Shown piece after piece: positions 16,859 to 27,117 of a stretch of 64,000 bases of DNA. Positions within the stretch are counted from its first letter, which is position 1. Each line of letters begins with the position of its first letter. The notes under the pieces are model-generated. The model saw only the letters and a list, made by a program, of their open reading frames with translations, was not told the DNA's origin and made no database searches. Made by a program: the position numbers and the translations under genes. This DNA comes from Oceanobacillus senegalensis. Lineage in GTDB: Bacteria; Bacillota; Bacilli; Bacillales; Amphibacillaceae. The stretch lies in the NCBI RefSeq assembly GCF_900176885.1, contig NZ_LT839648.1:1019049-1083048 (forward strand), in the 5' to 3' direction.

Positions 16859-17527
16859 TTAAAACGATAGGATTTCCTTCCCAGAATTTGCTAGTAATTG
16901 TTGATAGAAGTTATCCTCTCCTATACATACAATCCGATCACATAAACTATTTATTTCGTCCATATCATGGGAGGTGTATACAATCATAATTCCAGAATTT
17001 GCAAGTGCTTTTAAGTGGTTTCCGATTTCTATTTTTGATTTTAGGTCGATGCCAACGGTGGGTTCATCTAATAATAATAGTTTGGGATCATGAATGAGAC
17101 TGATTGCTAGATTTAATTTACGTTTCATTCCACCAGATAATACTTTCGTTGGCTCTTGCCACTTGTCTAATTTCATATTTAAGCAAAGCTGTCTTAATTG
17201 GTCTTTATCTTTCTTCACCCAGGATAGTTTTTCAAAAAATAACATATTTTCTTCCACCGTAAAATCCTCCCATAAGGCAATTTCTTGAGGGACAAAACCA
17301 ATTTGTTTGCGAATCTCTTTTTTATTTATTGGGAATTTAAGTTCATTTAGAGAAAAGGATCCCTTTGATGGGGATTGAAGTGTAGCCAGAATGGAAAGCA
17401 GAGTGGATTTCCCCGCACCATTCTCTCCAATAAGTCCAACAATTTCTCCAGGCTGAACAAAAAAAGATATATTATTGAAAATCTTCTTTTTGCCGTAAAA
17501 TTTTGTTAATGAATCAATTTTTAACAT
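16859..17527 (-). CDS. ABC transporter ATP-binding protein
   Basis: The 222-residue ATPase contains Walker A GENGAGKST (about 34-42), a Q-loop VPQE, signature LSGGMKRKL (about 130-138), Walker B LLLLDEP (150-156) and the H-loop in YTSHDMDE. It is the last main gene of a leftward operon with two ABC-2 permeases, and its ATG overlaps the end of the upstream permease by 14 bases. The layout recalls the LnrLMN-type exporters of Bacillus that give resistance to linearmycins, but the ATPase is shorter, lacking the roughly 90-residue C-terminal extension. The substrate is unknown. Confidence 0.92.
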   Translation of the reverse strand: MLKIDSLTKFYGKKKIFNNISFFVQPGEIVGLIGENGAGKSTLLSILATLQSPSKGSFSLNELKFPINKKEIRKQIGFVPQEIALWEDFTVEENMLFFEKLSWVKKDKDQLRQLCLNMKLDKWQEPTKVLSGGMKRKLNLAISLIHDPKLLLLDEPTVGIDLKSKIEIGNHLKALANSGIMIVYTSHDMDEINSLCDRIVCIGEDNFYQQLLANSGKEILSF

Positions 17528-18641
17528 AAGGTTTCCCTCCTTTTATTAGCCATATAATCATCCATATTATGAATAATATTAGCCATGGATTTCCCCAGTT
17601 TTTTTCTAAAAAGCTCTGAAATGGATTGATGGCTTCTATCCATGGAAAATGTTTTATTATCCTGTCCATGGGAAGAATAGCTCCGCTTATAATAGTAACA
17701 ATCATGGTAATAATAAAGGATACAGAATAATAGACATATAGTTTATTAAACAGTAAGGCAATCAAGAATGCTGCTAAGTTAACCATCACCCGATATAGAA
17801 ATATAAAGAACAGTAATTTCCATGTAAGGTTTTCCTGTACGAATATATAGAATAAAATGCTAGCTACTATATCGAACAAATAAAAAAGTATGGTATGTAG
17901 AAGCAGGTTTCTTAGCAAGAACCCCTTCCATGAATATTTCATAAAAGTAAATCGCAATCTTGTAGCGGATTGCTGCCCTTTAATAACCCAATCAAAAAGG
18001 AAAAAAGTAGATAAAATAGTTAGGATTGCCCAAATTCCCCAAATACTCCAGATGTTCGTAGTCGAATCTCCTTTTCCTTTACCATTTATAGAAAACGTAG
18101 TTCGTAGGAGGTTTTCTCTTAACTGAATTTCCTTTGTTTTTGTAATTATTTCTTGCAATGTCCAATTACTTTTAGCTTCTTCATTTATGGCATAAATGGC
18201 TGCGGCAGCTTTAGAACGGCCCGTATCTTCTTGTACATAGGAAACAATCATTTCTTTTACAGGTTGATAAGCAAAGGATAGGTTTGATGAGTACGCCGTT
18301 ATTAACCAATTACGATTTCCTTTTATGATTTCCTTTTCATAGTTTTCTTCAATAATAAATGCACTGTCAAGTTTGTGGTTTTGTACCATTTGCTTAGCTT
18401 CTATTTCGGTGAGTTCATCTATTCGTATGAAGGGTGTTTGCTTTATGGACTGATAAAGCTCCTCAGCAAGGTGAGACTCATCTTCCATTACTATTCCAAC
18501 AGGTATTTTGCTATCCTCCTGTAGGGTATTCAGAACTTGTAATAAAACTAATGTTCCAATGATTGGAAACAATAGCCAAAATAGTAGGCTGAATATTTGT
18601 TTTTTCCAATGGAACCAGCGTGTAGTTAAGATTTCTACCAT
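17514..18641 (-). CDS. ABC-2 type permease (second of pair)
   Basis: The 375-residue permease has one N-terminal transmembrane segment (about 15-35), a large extracytoplasmic domain of about 160 residues, and about five C-terminal hydrophobic segments, the ABC2_membrane_3 architecture. The ATG at 18641 lies two bases after the stop of the preceding permease and follows GGAAGGAG within that gene's end. An ATG at 18662 upstream precedes the ribosome binding site and is rejected. It probably pairs with the 18644-19861 permease to form a heterodimeric exporter. Confidence 0.85.
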   Translation of the reverse strand: MVEILTTRWFHWKKQIFSLLFWLLFPIIGTLVLLQVLNTLQEDSKIPVGIVMEDESHLAEELYQSIKQTPFIRIDELTEIEAKQMVQNHKLDSAFIIEENYEKEIIKGNRNWLITAYSSNLSFAYQPVKEMIVSYVQEDTGRSKAAAAIYAINEEAKSNWTLQEIITKTKEIQLRENLLRTTFSINGKGKGDSTTNIWSIWGIWAILTILSTFFLFDWVIKGQQSATRLRFTFMKYSWKGFLLRNLLLHTILFYLFDIVASILFYIFVQENLTWKLLFFIFLYRVMVNLAAFLIALLFNKLYVYYSVSFIITMIVTIISGAILPMDRIIKHFPWIEAINPFQSFLEKNWGNPWLILFIIWMIIWLIKGGKPYVKN

Positions 18642-18643
18642 AA

Positions 18644-19861
18644 CTATACACGCTCCTTCCATAATGAAATCCCAAGTAAACTAAAAAGAAATGTTAATGT
18701 TATAAAAAACAAAGTTATTAAATCAATAAAGATACGTCCCTGTAGTATAATTTGATTAATCCAGTAAAAAGCCTCATAGAAAAAGTTATAGCTTATAAGG
18801 TTTTGTAACCAGATTGGAAAATATATGACTGGAATGATAGCACCGCTTAATAATAATCCTATAAAAGCAAATAATGATTGTACGAGTAGACGTAGTTTGA
18901 ATGATGAGATGATTGTTTCTATTAATGCTAAACAAGCTAATAAAGTAAGACTGTATAATAACCAAATTAATCCAATACGTACAAAATCGGAAAACCCCCA
19001 TGTAACATGTAATAAAGTCAGGATACCAACGAATAGCAACATAGAAAGAAAGTATACGACGATAATGGTTACGACTATGTTTGCTACAATACGCTGTATC
19101 GAAGTCACACCATAAAGCTTGAGGCGGTCTTTCATTCGTTTGTGCTCTTCTACATAAAAAAAGTTATATACGACTAGAAGCCAAAGCGTTCCGATTATAA
19201 ACCAGAAACCAATACTAAAATAAGAAACTGGAGAAGATGTTGCCACATTTCTGATTTCTTTCTCATTCACGATTTGATTGGAACCTAATGTATAAAAGAC
19301 GAATTCCTTAAATTGCTCTAAAACTAAATCGGCTCTCTCATCTTCCTTCATTCCTAGCTTTTTTGCATAATGATTGATGGTTAAGATATTAGCCTGTGAA
19401 GCACGAATATGTCTCGCAATACTCTCCACGATTTCACGTATCAACAAGCTATCTATTTGTTTACGTGGATTTCCCACTATTGGCAACTCAACAGAGGTGC
19501 CTTGATATAAATTATTTGTAAACTGTTCAGGAAAAATGATGTAAGCACTTATGGTATTTTTTTTAATAGCTTCTTCTGCTTCTTCTTCCGATATGCTGTG
19601 TATTTGAATGTATTTACCAAGGTGGGTGGATTCCTCAATTAATTGGGAAACTAGTTGTGTTTCTTTTGATTGATCTAAATCCACTAACCCAACATGGATG
19701 GGATTCTTTTCCTCAGGGTAAAAAATAGATCCTATAATAAAAAGGATAGTCCCTACAATTATTAAGGGAAACATGAAAAGAAGAGGAAGTGTTAGCCACT
19801 TCCTCTTTAACCTAAGCATATTATTATGAATGAATAAAAAGATATATTTTATTGTATGCAT
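18644..19861 (-). CDS. ABC-2 type permease (first of pair)
   Basis: The 405-residue protein has the same layout as its partner: an N-terminal transmembrane helix at about 20-47, an external domain beginning around NPIHVGLVDLDQS, and five or six C-terminal helices. A start at 19876 is possible. The ATG at 19861 has a GGAAGTG-like site and is preferred, though with modest certainty. It is 40 bases downstream of the 521-residue protein gene. Relatives export hydrophobic or membrane-active compounds; no substrate can be named from sequence. Confidence 0.82.
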   Translation of the reverse strand: MHTIKYIFLFIHNNMLRLKRKWLTLPLLFMFPLIIVGTILFIIGSIFYPEEKNPIHVGLVDLDQSKETQLVSQLIEESTHLGKYIQIHSISEEEAEEAIKKNTISAYIIFPEQFTNNLYQGTSVELPIVGNPRKQIDSLLIREIVESIARHIRASQANILTINHYAKKLGMKEDERADLVLEQFKEFVFYTLGSNQIVNEKEIRNVATSSPVSYFSIGFWFIIGTLWLLVVYNFFYVEEHKRMKDRLKLYGVTSIQRIVANIVVTIIVVYFLSMLLFVGILTLLHVTWGFSDFVRIGLIWLLYSLTLLACLALIETIISSFKLRLLVQSLFAFIGLLLSGAIIPVIYFPIWLQNLISYNFFYEAFYWINQIILQGRIFIDLITLFFITLTFLFSLLGISLWKERV

Positions 19862-19901
19862 ATAGGCACTTCCCATTCAAAAATAGAATTATACGGTTAA
19901 C

Positions 19902-21467
19902 TTAAAAACCTGATCCGCCAGCCATGATTCCAAATAGCCATTGTTGAAAACGAGGAGTAAGTTCGGATTCTACATAATCCATTAGTTCTACAGCACTCAT
20001 TCCACCTAAATCTTTTACATTCTCCTCAGATGGCATTTCTACAGATTCGATGACGTTACCATCTACAAGTAATTGTAAATTTATTAAATTACCCATATCA
20101 GAGGTTTCTATAGATAGATGGTGTTCGGAATTCATTTGCTCGCTCTCAAAGGTTGATGATCCGTCCCAAATTAATTTACCATCATTGAAACCATCGTTAA
20201 AAGAGAAAGTTCTTTCAAAATTTCGTGTTCCATTTTCTAAAGTTTCAGTAGCTACATATGATAGGGTGGTTTCTCCAGCTGTTAGTTTAATAGAGTCTTC
20301 TGCATTGTTTCCATCCCATGATAGGTCGCCAGTTACATTCATTGTACCTTGATTAGCAGGATCAGCAAATTCGAAATCATAATTAAAATGTTGTGTTGTC
20401 TCAGTAAACAATTGTGTACCATTTACACTAAAGGAAATGAGATTATTCTTATCTGGTCCAAGTTCCATATTCATGTCACGTTTAGCAATCATGTCATTGT
20501 GAACCCAAATAGTAGAAGTAAAACCATTTGGTATGTGGAAGTCTTGTATTTCTTCCTTCGCCTGTCCTAATCCATCTTCAAAATCGGATAGTATTTGGTC
20601 TACATCATCATCTAATGTTGGATTACCAATTTGACTGGCAGTGAGCTGAGTTCGTAGTATTTCCTTTAATCTATCGTCGTTTTCCAATTTCTCAAAAATA
20701 GTTGTTAACAGATCTCTTACTTGTTGTTCATTTAAATGAAGTTCAATTTTTTCTGTATCAAGTGATTCACCGTTTATTTCGATTGTTTCATTTGTAGTCT
20801 CAAATGCATCATCTGGCAATTCATCGTAAATCATTTTTCCATATTCCGTTTTGAGATATTCCAAATCTTCATCACTTAGGCCACCATTTTTCTCAAACAA
20901 TGTATCTAATTCTAAGGTTTCATCGCCAGTGAATGTTACTGGATCCAATTCTTTTAGTAACGGTCCTAAATCATCATCTTTAATCTGTAAATATTCCTCA
21001 ATAAATGGTAATCCAACCATTACTTTTTCATCTGTTAGATAAGCACTCAGTCCGTCAACCTTTATTCCAGCAATATCTAAAGCAATCTCACTGGCAATTT
21101 GTTTATTCTCCATATCTGCCTGTGCTTTCAGACTAATGCTGGAATTATTAATAATCTGGGCCGGATTAATGGTTGTGTATCCTTCAGTAGCGGTTGGTCC
21201 GTTATATTCTGCAGACAGTTTTACCGATTGTTCTGTTGGATTTTCATATGACAATTCATTCCAGTCTAGTTCTGCTTGATAACGATCTTTTATCGTGTCG
21301 CCAACAAATTCCAATGTATTTTTTTCTGCTAGAAAATAAGTTTGTTTTGGAGAGGTGTTAATGATAAGCGTAAATGCTGCAACACTTCCTCCAATAACTA
21401 ATATTGCAGCTACAATAATAGCTATAAACCCTTTGTTAACCCCTTGTTTTTTGTTTGAATCTTCCAC
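19902..21467 (-). CDS. Membrane-anchored extracytoplasmic protein of the ABC operon
   Basis: This 521-residue acidic protein has a short basic N-terminus, one transmembrane anchor (about residues 15-36, no lipobox cysteine) and a long external region rich in beta-strand-like alternating sequence. The region recalls LolA/LppX-type lipid-binding sheets, but that is an impression only. It may belong to a Bacillaceae domain of unknown function. It starts with GTG at 21467 after AAAGGGG and is the first gene of the exporter operon. An accessory role in capturing or presenting the substrate, or in sensing, is plausible but unproven. Confidence 0.7.
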   Translation of the reverse strand: MEDSNKKQGVNKGFIAIIVAAILVIGGSVAAFTLIINTSPKQTYFLAEKNTLEFVGDTIKDRYQAELDWNELSYENPTEQSVKLSAEYNGPTATEGYTTINPAQIINNSSISLKAQADMENKQIASEIALDIAGIKVDGLSAYLTDEKVMVGLPFIEEYLQIKDDDLGPLLKELDPVTFTGDETLELDTLFEKNGGLSDEDLEYLKTEYGKMIYDELPDDAFETTNETIEINGESLDTEKIELHLNEQQVRDLLTTIFEKLENDDRLKEILRTQLTASQIGNPTLDDDVDQILSDFEDGLGQAKEEIQDFHIPNGFTSTIWVHNDMIAKRDMNMELGPDKNNLISFSVNGTQLFTETTQHFNYDFEFADPANQGTMNVTGDLSWDGNNAEDSIKLTAGETTLSYVATETLENGTRNFERTFSFNDGFNDGKLIWDGSSTFESEQMNSEHHLSIETSDMGNLINLQLLVDGNVIESVEMPSEENVKDLGGMSAVELMDYVESELTPRFQQWLFGIMAGGSGF

Positions 21468-21716
21468 GTAATATCCCCTTTCTCTTCAATTCTTATATAT
21501 GTATTTATAAAAACATTAAAACATACTTACAATTACTATTATACTAGACAAATAGATTATATCGCCCTATATAGGAATTGTATATACTTTCTTTGTATGA
21601 ATTTAACTAATTTACTAATAACTGGAATAATACGTGTTACTCATAGACAATGGGGGTAAAACAAAAAATAATTTGAAAGTCCTAATATAGTGGATTTTTG
21701 AACGGTATTACTTCTA

Positions 21717-21780
21717 AGTAAAGAACACCAAAAAATGTCAAAGTTGTAAGATCTTAAACATTTTTTTGGTGTTTACTTTA
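21717..21780. terminator. Long hairpin terminator downstream of sspI
   Basis: AAGTAAAGAACACC plus AAAAAATG (from about 21717) pairs with CATTTTTTTGGTGTTTACTTT (to about 21780) with small bulges. A-rich and T-rich sides allow termination in either direction. The remaining part of the gap 21468-21809 is AT-rich; no confident promoter for the ABC operon was found in it. Confidence 0.75.
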
Positions 21781-21809
21781 CTTCTAAATGATTATTTTTT
21801 AAACAATGA

Positions 21810-22028
21810 CTAACTACCTGCTTGTTTTACACCTTGCTCTAAGGCTTCAATCATTTCCTGCTTATCCTGTTCACTAGATTGATTCCAGATCAGTTCAAAT
21901 AAAACTCCTAAACCAGGTAACATTTTTTCTTCACCTGTTTGTATAGCGTCAACAATTGTTTCTTCTAATTGATCTTGATTATTATTAGAAATGTTATGCA
22001 AAATTGCTTTACGAATATTTAAATCCAT
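21810..22028 (-). CDS. sspI: Small acid-soluble spore protein I
   Basis: The 72-residue protein begins [13 protein letters not shown] and contains [17 protein letters not shown] and the end of an [10 protein letters not shown] helix, the SspI family signature. The longer open frame reaching 22232 is rejected because an AAGGAGCG site directly precedes the ATG at 22028. SspI is a minor small acid-soluble spore protein made in the forespore, in Bacillus under sigma-G. It is divergent from the rRNA methylase gene, the same arrangement as sspI-ysgA in B. subtilis. Confidence 0.95.
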   Translation of the reverse strand: MDLNIRKAILHNISNNNQDQLEETIVDAIQTGEEKMLPGLGVLFELIWNQSSEQDKQEMIEALEQGVKQAGS

Positions 22029-22134
22029 TTTTAACGCTCCTTTCCATGCTAAATAAAAACTTAGGGATAGTTTGACCGATAGCAGTAAAAATATGTATGA
22101 TGAATAAAGAAAAATGGATAAGGATGAAAAAATA

Positions 22135-22872
22135 ATGATTACCTCATTAAAAAATGAAAAAGTGAAATCTTGGAAGAAGCTACATAAGCGTAAGGAACGT
22201 AAAAATACAGGAGTTTTTCTTATTGAAGGCATTCATCTTTTGGAAGAGGCCTGGAATAGTGATTGGCAAATAAAAGAAGTGATTATTCAAGAAGACACAA
22301 TAATTCCGGAATGGTGTAGAAGCTTACACATAACGACAATTAGTAAAAACGTATTTGAACATATTTCACAAACAAAAACACCTCAAGGGATAGCTGCTGT
22401 CGTTGAAATAAAACAGATTCATACAATCACAGGCAATCATTTATTATTAATTGATTCCATTCAGGATCCTGGTAATTTAGGAACAATGATTCGTACAGCA
22501 GATGCTGCTGGTTTTAATGGCATCATTTTAGGTGAAGGAACAGTGGATTTATTTAATGACAAAGTCATTCGGTCAACCCAAGGATCTATTTTTCACATTC
22601 CAATCTATGAAAGAAATTTGAAGGTGACGATACCTCATTTAAAACAAGATGGATTTGCTATATGGGCAACTGCTTTGGAAAATGCAGTAAAATATAATGA
22701 ATGTAAAATAGATGAAAAAGTGGCTATAATCATGGGAAATGAAGGTGCAGGAGTTAATAAGGATATTCTTGCTCAATCTGATAAAATAGTCAATATTCCA
22801 ATTTATGGTAAAGCCGAGTCTTTAAATGTAAGTATTGCTGCAGGCATTTTAATGTATTATATTAAAGGATAG
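22135..22872 (+). CDS. ysgA: TrmH/SpoU family RNA 2'-O-methyltransferase
   Basis: The 245-residue protein has an N-terminal substrate-binding domain and a C-terminal SPOUT knot domain. The three SpoU motifs are visible: [18 protein letters not shown], then [12 protein letters not shown], then [21 protein letters not shown] in parts. These bind S-adenosylmethionine for ribose methylation, probably of rRNA. The ATG at 22135, with AAGGATG upstream, gives an N-terminus ([16 protein letters not shown]) that aligns with relatives, so the ATG at 22114 is not used. The pheS promoter begins at its stop codon. Confidence 0.9.
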   Translation: MITSLKNEKVKSWKKLHKRKERKNTGVFLIEGIHLLEEAWNSDWQIKEVIIQEDTIIPEWCRSLHITTISKNVFEHISQTKTPQGIAAVVEIKQIHTITGNHLLLIDSIQDPGNLGTMIRTADAAGFNGIILGEGTVDLFNDKVIRSTQGSIFHIPIYERNLKVTIPHLKQDGFAIWATALENAVKYNECKIDEKVAIIMGNEGAGVNKDILAQSDKIVNIPIYGKAESLNVSIAAGILMYYIKG

Positions 22873-22901
22873 TTGCAAACTATAAATGATTTACTTATAA
22901 T
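22873..22901 (+). promoter_or_regulatory. Sigma-A promoter of the pheST T-box leader
   Basis: TTGCAA (22873-22878) and TATAAT (22896-22901) are 17 bases apart. The -35 starts at the base after the ysgA stop codon. Confidence 0.75.
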
Positions 22902-22907
22902 GTATTA

Positions 22908-23220
22908 TTATATGAAGAGAATGAATGAAATATTCAAAGAAGCGTTGAAAGAGTTAGATAGCATGATGAGCGATTCAGGGAAGAGGTGCCTTAGATTGGA
23001 AGCATTTCTATCGTATATGATGTTATCATTTCACTCTGGAGCAGGCACTTGGACCTTTTATTATGGGCGATACGTCAGGCGGTATTCATGATATAAGTAA
23101 AGGTGTCCCGGAATTATTCCGTTATCATGTTAGAGCCGGATGCTAGTAAATGCTAGTATCAATAAGGGTGGTACCGCGAATTTAGTCCTCGTCCCTTTTA
23201 TATGGGAATGAGGGCTTTTT
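22908..23220 (+). ncRNA. T-box leader, phenylalanine-specific, with terminator
   Basis: The T-box AGGGTGGTACCGCG is at 23165-23178. A terminator stem (23185-23195 with 23204-23215, one bulge) and a T-run follow. In the stem I region TTC followed by A (23030-23032) is the likely phenylalanine specifier, consistent with the downstream pheS-pheT. A spurious 72-codon frame crosses this RNA and is not a gene. Confidence 0.93.
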
Positions 23221-23303
23221 GTGTTTCGTGGAAAAGACTAATGATTGGTAAATGGAAATTCCAAATTTCATTCAAAACTTGAATTAAAGGAGGCTAATTA
23301 GTT

Positions 23304-24338
23304 ATGAAAGAGCAATTAGAAGCGATTCAGGAAGAAGCTTTAGAAAAAGTATCTCTAGTCGATAGTCCGAAAGAGCTTCAAGAAATTCGTGTTACATATT
23401 TAGGTAAAAAAGGTTCATTAACGAAAGTTTTAAAAGGGATGGGAAAACTGTCCAAAGAAGAAAGGCCTGTTATTGGACAAATTGCCAATCAAGTACGAGA
23501 TACTATAACAGGAGCATTAGATGAAAAAGCTGAAAAACTTGAAAGAGCTGCACTTGAACAAAAACTAGAGGAAGAATCTATTGATGTTACCCTACCCGGA
23601 AGACCAGTAAGGGTTGGAGGACCGCATTTATTAACAGATATTGTAGAAGAAATTGAAGATTTATTTATTGGAATGGGCTATGAAGTGAAAGAAGGACCGG
23701 AAGTAGAAACGGATTACTTTAATTTTGAAGCATTAAATTTACCTAAAAATCACCCTGCTAGAGATATGCAGGATACATTTTATATTACAAATGAATTATT
23801 ATTGCGTACACATACATCACCCGTTCAGGCGAGAACGATGCAAGAATATAAGGGTGAAAAGCCAGTTAAAATGATTTGTCCTGGAAAAGTTTATCGTCGT
23901 GATACAGATGATGCAACACATTCCCATCAATTTACGCAAATTGAAGGATTATATGTTGATAAAAATGTTCGGATGAGTGATTTAAAAGGAACATTAGATA
24001 AGTTCGCGAAGAAAATGTTTGGAGAGGAGCGTGAAATCCGTTTACGTCCTAGCTTTTTCCCATTTACGGAACCTTCTGTGGAAATGGATATCTCTTGTAA
24101 GGTTTGCCATGGAGAGGGATGCAGTGTTTGTAAAGGAACGGGATGGATTGAAATTCTTGGAGGTGGAATGGTTCATCCTAAAGTTCTGGAAATGGCAGGA
24201 TATGATCCTACTGTTTATTCTGGATTCGCATTTGGTATGGGACCAGAACGAATTGCAATGCTGAAATATGGCGTCAATGATATTCGTGGATTCTATACCA
24301 ATGATGTACGATTCTTAAAACAATATCATAAGGCTTAA
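23304..24338 (+). CDS. pheS: Phenylalanyl-tRNA synthetase alpha subunit
   Basis: PheS is the catalytic subunit of the alpha2-beta2 enzyme that charges tRNA-Phe. The 344-residue protein has an N-terminal coiled-coil arm (about 1-85) and a class II core. Motif 2 is around [20 protein letters not shown] and motif 3 is [14 protein letters not shown]. It also has the [17 protein letters not shown] insertion. The start at 23304 follows AAAGGAGG. The gene is followed after 13 bases by pheT and is under T-box control. Confidence 0.98.
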   Translation: MKEQLEAIQEEALEKVSLVDSPKELQEIRVTYLGKKGSLTKVLKGMGKLSKEERPVIGQIANQVRDTITGALDEKAEKLERAALEQKLEEESIDVTLPGRPVRVGGPHLLTDIVEEIEDLFIGMGYEVKEGPEVETDYFNFEALNLPKNHPARDMQDTFYITNELLLRTHTSPVQARTMQEYKGEKPVKMICPGKVYRRDTDDATHSHQFTQIEGLYVDKNVRMSDLKGTLDKFAKKMFGEEREIRLRPSFFPFTEPSVEMDISCKVCHGEGCSVCKGTGWIEILGGGMVHPKVLEMAGYDPTVYSGFAFGMGPERIAMLKYGVNDIRGFYTNDVRFLKQYHKA

Positions 24339-24351
24339 GGGAGGGACCGAC

Positions 24352-26781
24352 ATGTTAGTATCTTATAATTGGTTAAAAAACTATGTTGATTTAGGAGATA
24401 TAACTCCTGAAGAACTTGCGGAGAAGATTACAAAATCTGGTATTGAAGTAGAAAGTGTTGAATATTTTGCAGAAAAAAGTACAAATGTGGTAGTAGGTTA
24501 TGTTCGTTCATGTGAAAAACATCCTAATGCAGATAAATTGAATCTCTGCCAAGTTGATGTAGGTGAAGAAATATTACAAATTATCTGTGGGGCACCGAAT
24601 ATTGCAGAAGGACAAAGAGTTGCAGTTGCAAAACCTGGTGCAACGCTTACTGGAAATGTGAAAATTAAAAAGGCGAAATTACGTGGGGTAGAATCCAATG
24701 GAATGATTTGTTCCCTTCAGGAACTAGGTGTAGATGAAAAGTATATCCCAACTGATGTAGCTGATGGGATTTTCGTTTTTCCAGAGGATGCCCCTATTGG
24801 TGAAAGCATCGTACCGTTATTAAACCTTGATGATGCCATTTTAGAATTAGATATTTTAGCAAACCGTGCAGATGCAATGAGTATGCTAGGAGTTGCTTAT
24901 GAGGTGGCAGCAATTCTTGATAAGGAAGTTCATTTACCCCATGAAACGGTAGATGTCTTAGAAGATGAATCTACAGGAGATTATATTTCAGTTGAAGTAC
25001 AAGCTCCAGAATTAAACCCTTATTATGGTGCATTTGTCATTAAGGATGTTGAAATTAAAGCTTCTCCATTATGGATGCGAAATTATTTAATGGCAGCCGG
25101 GGTTCGTCCAATTAATAATGTAGTAGATATAACGAACTATGTACTAATGGAATATGGGCAACCGCTCCATGCATTTGACTATGACCGTTTCTCATCAGAT
25201 AAAATTGTTGTACGTCGAGCGGCAGATGGAGAAACAATGATTACATTAGATGATCAAGAAAGAGTATTATCTGAAGAACGTCTGGTGATTACAAATGGAA
25301 AAGTACCAACAGCCCTTGCTGGTGTAATGGGTGGAGCTAACACAGAAGTAACAGAAGAAACAACCAATGTATTATTAGAGGCAGCTTTTTTTGATGGGGG
25401 TTCTGTTCGTAAAACAGTGAAAGCTACGGGCCTTAGAAGTGAATCTAGTACAAGATTTGAAAAAGGTGTCGATCCAAATCGTGTAAAAAAAGCTGGGTTA
25501 AGAGCTAGTTATCTTCTCCAGAAATATGCGAATGGTAAAGTATTATCCGGTGTGGTGGAATTTGATGAGTTAGATAAGGAAGAGAAAATGGTGACCGTTG
25601 AAACGGATAGAATTAACGAACGATTAGGTACCAATATTACACCAGAGGAAATAGCTGGTATCCTTACACGCCTTAACTTCGCATTCGAACAGGATAATAA
25701 CACATTCATTGTGAAGGTCCCAACTCGTCGTGGTGACATTACGATTTTTGAGGATATGGTAGAAGAAATAGCAAGAATTTATGGTTATGATAAATTGCCA
25801 TATACATTGCCAGAAGGTGCAAGTCAAGCTGGTGGTTTAACAGAGCTTCAGTTACTGAAACGTAATGTGAAGCAGTTTATGCAAAGTATTGGACTATCTG
25901 AAACCCTTACATATTCTCTTACAAATGAGGAGAATGTAAATCGTTTAGTTAGTCCAGATGTAAGTGATCTGCAACCACATCCAATTTCTTTGGCAATGCC
26001 TATGAGTGAGGATCATAGATATTTACGTTTAAGTATTCTACCGGAAATGCTCCAATCTATCTCCTATAATATTGCAAGAAATCAAATGGATCTTGCATTT
26101 TTTGAAATGGGATCTGTGTTCGTTTCGAATGAAGAAGGAATTACTAAACAGCCTAATGAAATGCTACGTCTCTCTGCAGCATTAACTGGTTTATGGTTAG
26201 AACAACCCTGGCAGCAAGAGAAGAAGCAGATTGACTTCTATGTTGTCAAGGGAATCGTAGAAGGTTTATTTGGGTATTTAGATATTCCTGTAACGTTTGA
26301 AAAGGCAAAAATTAATGATATGCATCCTGGTAGAACTGCTGTTATTAAATTACAGGATAAAACAGTAGGATTTATTGGCCAGGTTCATCCAGGCACTGCA
26401 AAAGAATTGGACCTAAAAGAAACATATGTATTTGATATTAATTTAGAAGAAGTATTTTCTAACTATGAGAATGTTCCAGCATATCAAGATATTCCCAAGT
26501 ATCCATCCATAGCAAGAGATATTGCATTTATCCTTGATAAGGATGTACAAGCTGGTGAAGTTAAACAGGTTATTGAAGAAGTTGGAACACCGCTTGTTAA
26601 ACGGGTGCAAGTTTTTGATGTGTATGAAGGAGACAACATTCCAGAGGATAAGAAATCCATTGCATATAGTCTTTTATATCAAGATCCGAATAAGACGTTA
26701 AAAGATGATGAAGTAGAAGCATCTTATGAGAAGATTGTGGAAGCAGTAAAAAATAAGTTTCATGCGTATATTCGTTCATAA
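24352..26781 (+). CDS. pheT: Phenylalanyl-tRNA synthetase beta subunit
   Basis: The 809-residue subunit has the expected order: an EMAP-like tRNA-binding domain (about 40-150), a B3/B4 editing domain, a B5 domain (about 405-480), the catalytic-like core, and a C-terminal ferredoxin-fold anticodon-binding domain (about 715-808, starting around YPSIARDIAF). It edits mischarged Tyr-tRNA-Phe. It is translated from ATG at 24352 behind GGGAGGG and ends in a strong terminator. Confidence 0.98.
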   Translation: MLVSYNWLKNYVDLGDITPEELAEKITKSGIEVESVEYFAEKSTNVVVGYVRSCEKHPNADKLNLCQVDVGEEILQIICGAPNIAEGQRVAVAKPGATLTGNVKIKKAKLRGVESNGMICSLQELGVDEKYIPTDVADGIFVFPEDAPIGESIVPLLNLDDAILELDILANRADAMSMLGVAYEVAAILDKEVHLPHETVDVLEDESTGDYISVEVQAPELNPYYGAFVIKDVEIKASPLWMRNYLMAAGVRPINNVVDITNYVLMEYGQPLHAFDYDRFSSDKIVVRRAADGETMITLDDQERVLSEERLVITNGKVPTALAGVMGGANTEVTEETTNVLLEAAFFDGGSVRKTVKATGLRSESSTRFEKGVDPNRVKKAGLRASYLLQKYANGKVLSGVVEFDELDKEEKMVTVETDRINERLGTNITPEEIAGILTRLNFAFEQDNNTFIVKVPTRRGDITIFEDMVEEIARIYGYDKLPYTLPEGASQAGGLTELQLLKRNVKQFMQSIGLSETLTYSLTNEENVNRLVSPDVSDLQPHPISLAMPMSEDHRYLRLSILPEMLQSISYNIARNQMDLAFFEMGSVFVSNEEGITKQPNEMLRLSAALTGLWLEQPWQQEKKQIDFYVVKGIVEGLFGYLDIPVTFEKAKINDMHPGRTAVIKLQDKTVGFIGQVHPGTAKELDLKETYVFDINLEEVFSNYENVPAYQDIPKYPSIARDIAFILDKDVQAGEVKQVIEEVGTPLVKRVQVFDVYEGDNIPEDKKSIAYSLLYQDPNKTLKDDEVEASYEKIVEAVKNKFHAYIRS

Positions 26782-26797
26782 CGTATAAATTTTTAAT

Positions 26798-26843
26798 ACA
26801 CATAGAGGTACTGCCAAATTGGGAGTACTTCTATGTGTTTTTT
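26798..26843 (+). terminator. Rho-independent terminator after pheT
   Basis: A 15-base-pair stem (26798-26812 with 26824-26838, one G-U pair) is followed by TTTTTT. The rest of the gap to 27117 is AT-rich with no recognised signal; I looked for a WalR box and saw only half-site-like TGTAAT and TGTAAC. Confidence 0.93.
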
Positions 26844-27117
26844 GACTGTTTTCTAGAAGGTTGTTGCTTTTGGCATGAAATCTAGTAAGTATAAAAGTAT
26901 TAATGATGATTTTGAAAACCTCTTTTTATATGACAGATATGACAGGCCATAAGTGCTCTACTACATTATATGTTGGAAATATAAAAATAGAACTAATTAA
27001 ACAAAATATATTCTAATTGTAATGCTCGATATAAACACTTAACTAGGCTGTAACCACAAGTGGGTGCTTGTCATGGTACGATTGGCTTGTCAATTTGGTT
27101 ATGAGGAGGATTACATA

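Noticed and set aside
16771-16989. 72-codon plus-strand frame at the end of the ABC ATPase
   Set aside because: It mostly overlaps the ATPase gene on the other strand and has no start signal. Its first part is odd but not supported.
21810-22232. 140-codon version of sspI
   Set aside because: The extra N-terminus is a hydrophobic translation of the ysgA start region; the ATG at 22028 has the ribosome binding site and gives the family length.
22873-23091. 72-codon plus-strand frame before pheS
   Set aside because: It lies wholly within the phenylalanine T-box leader, has no ribosome binding site, and begins in the promoter.
26844-27117. WalR box before the LysM/3D gene
   Set aside because: Isolated TGTAAT and TGTAAC half-sites lack the second half at the required spacing.
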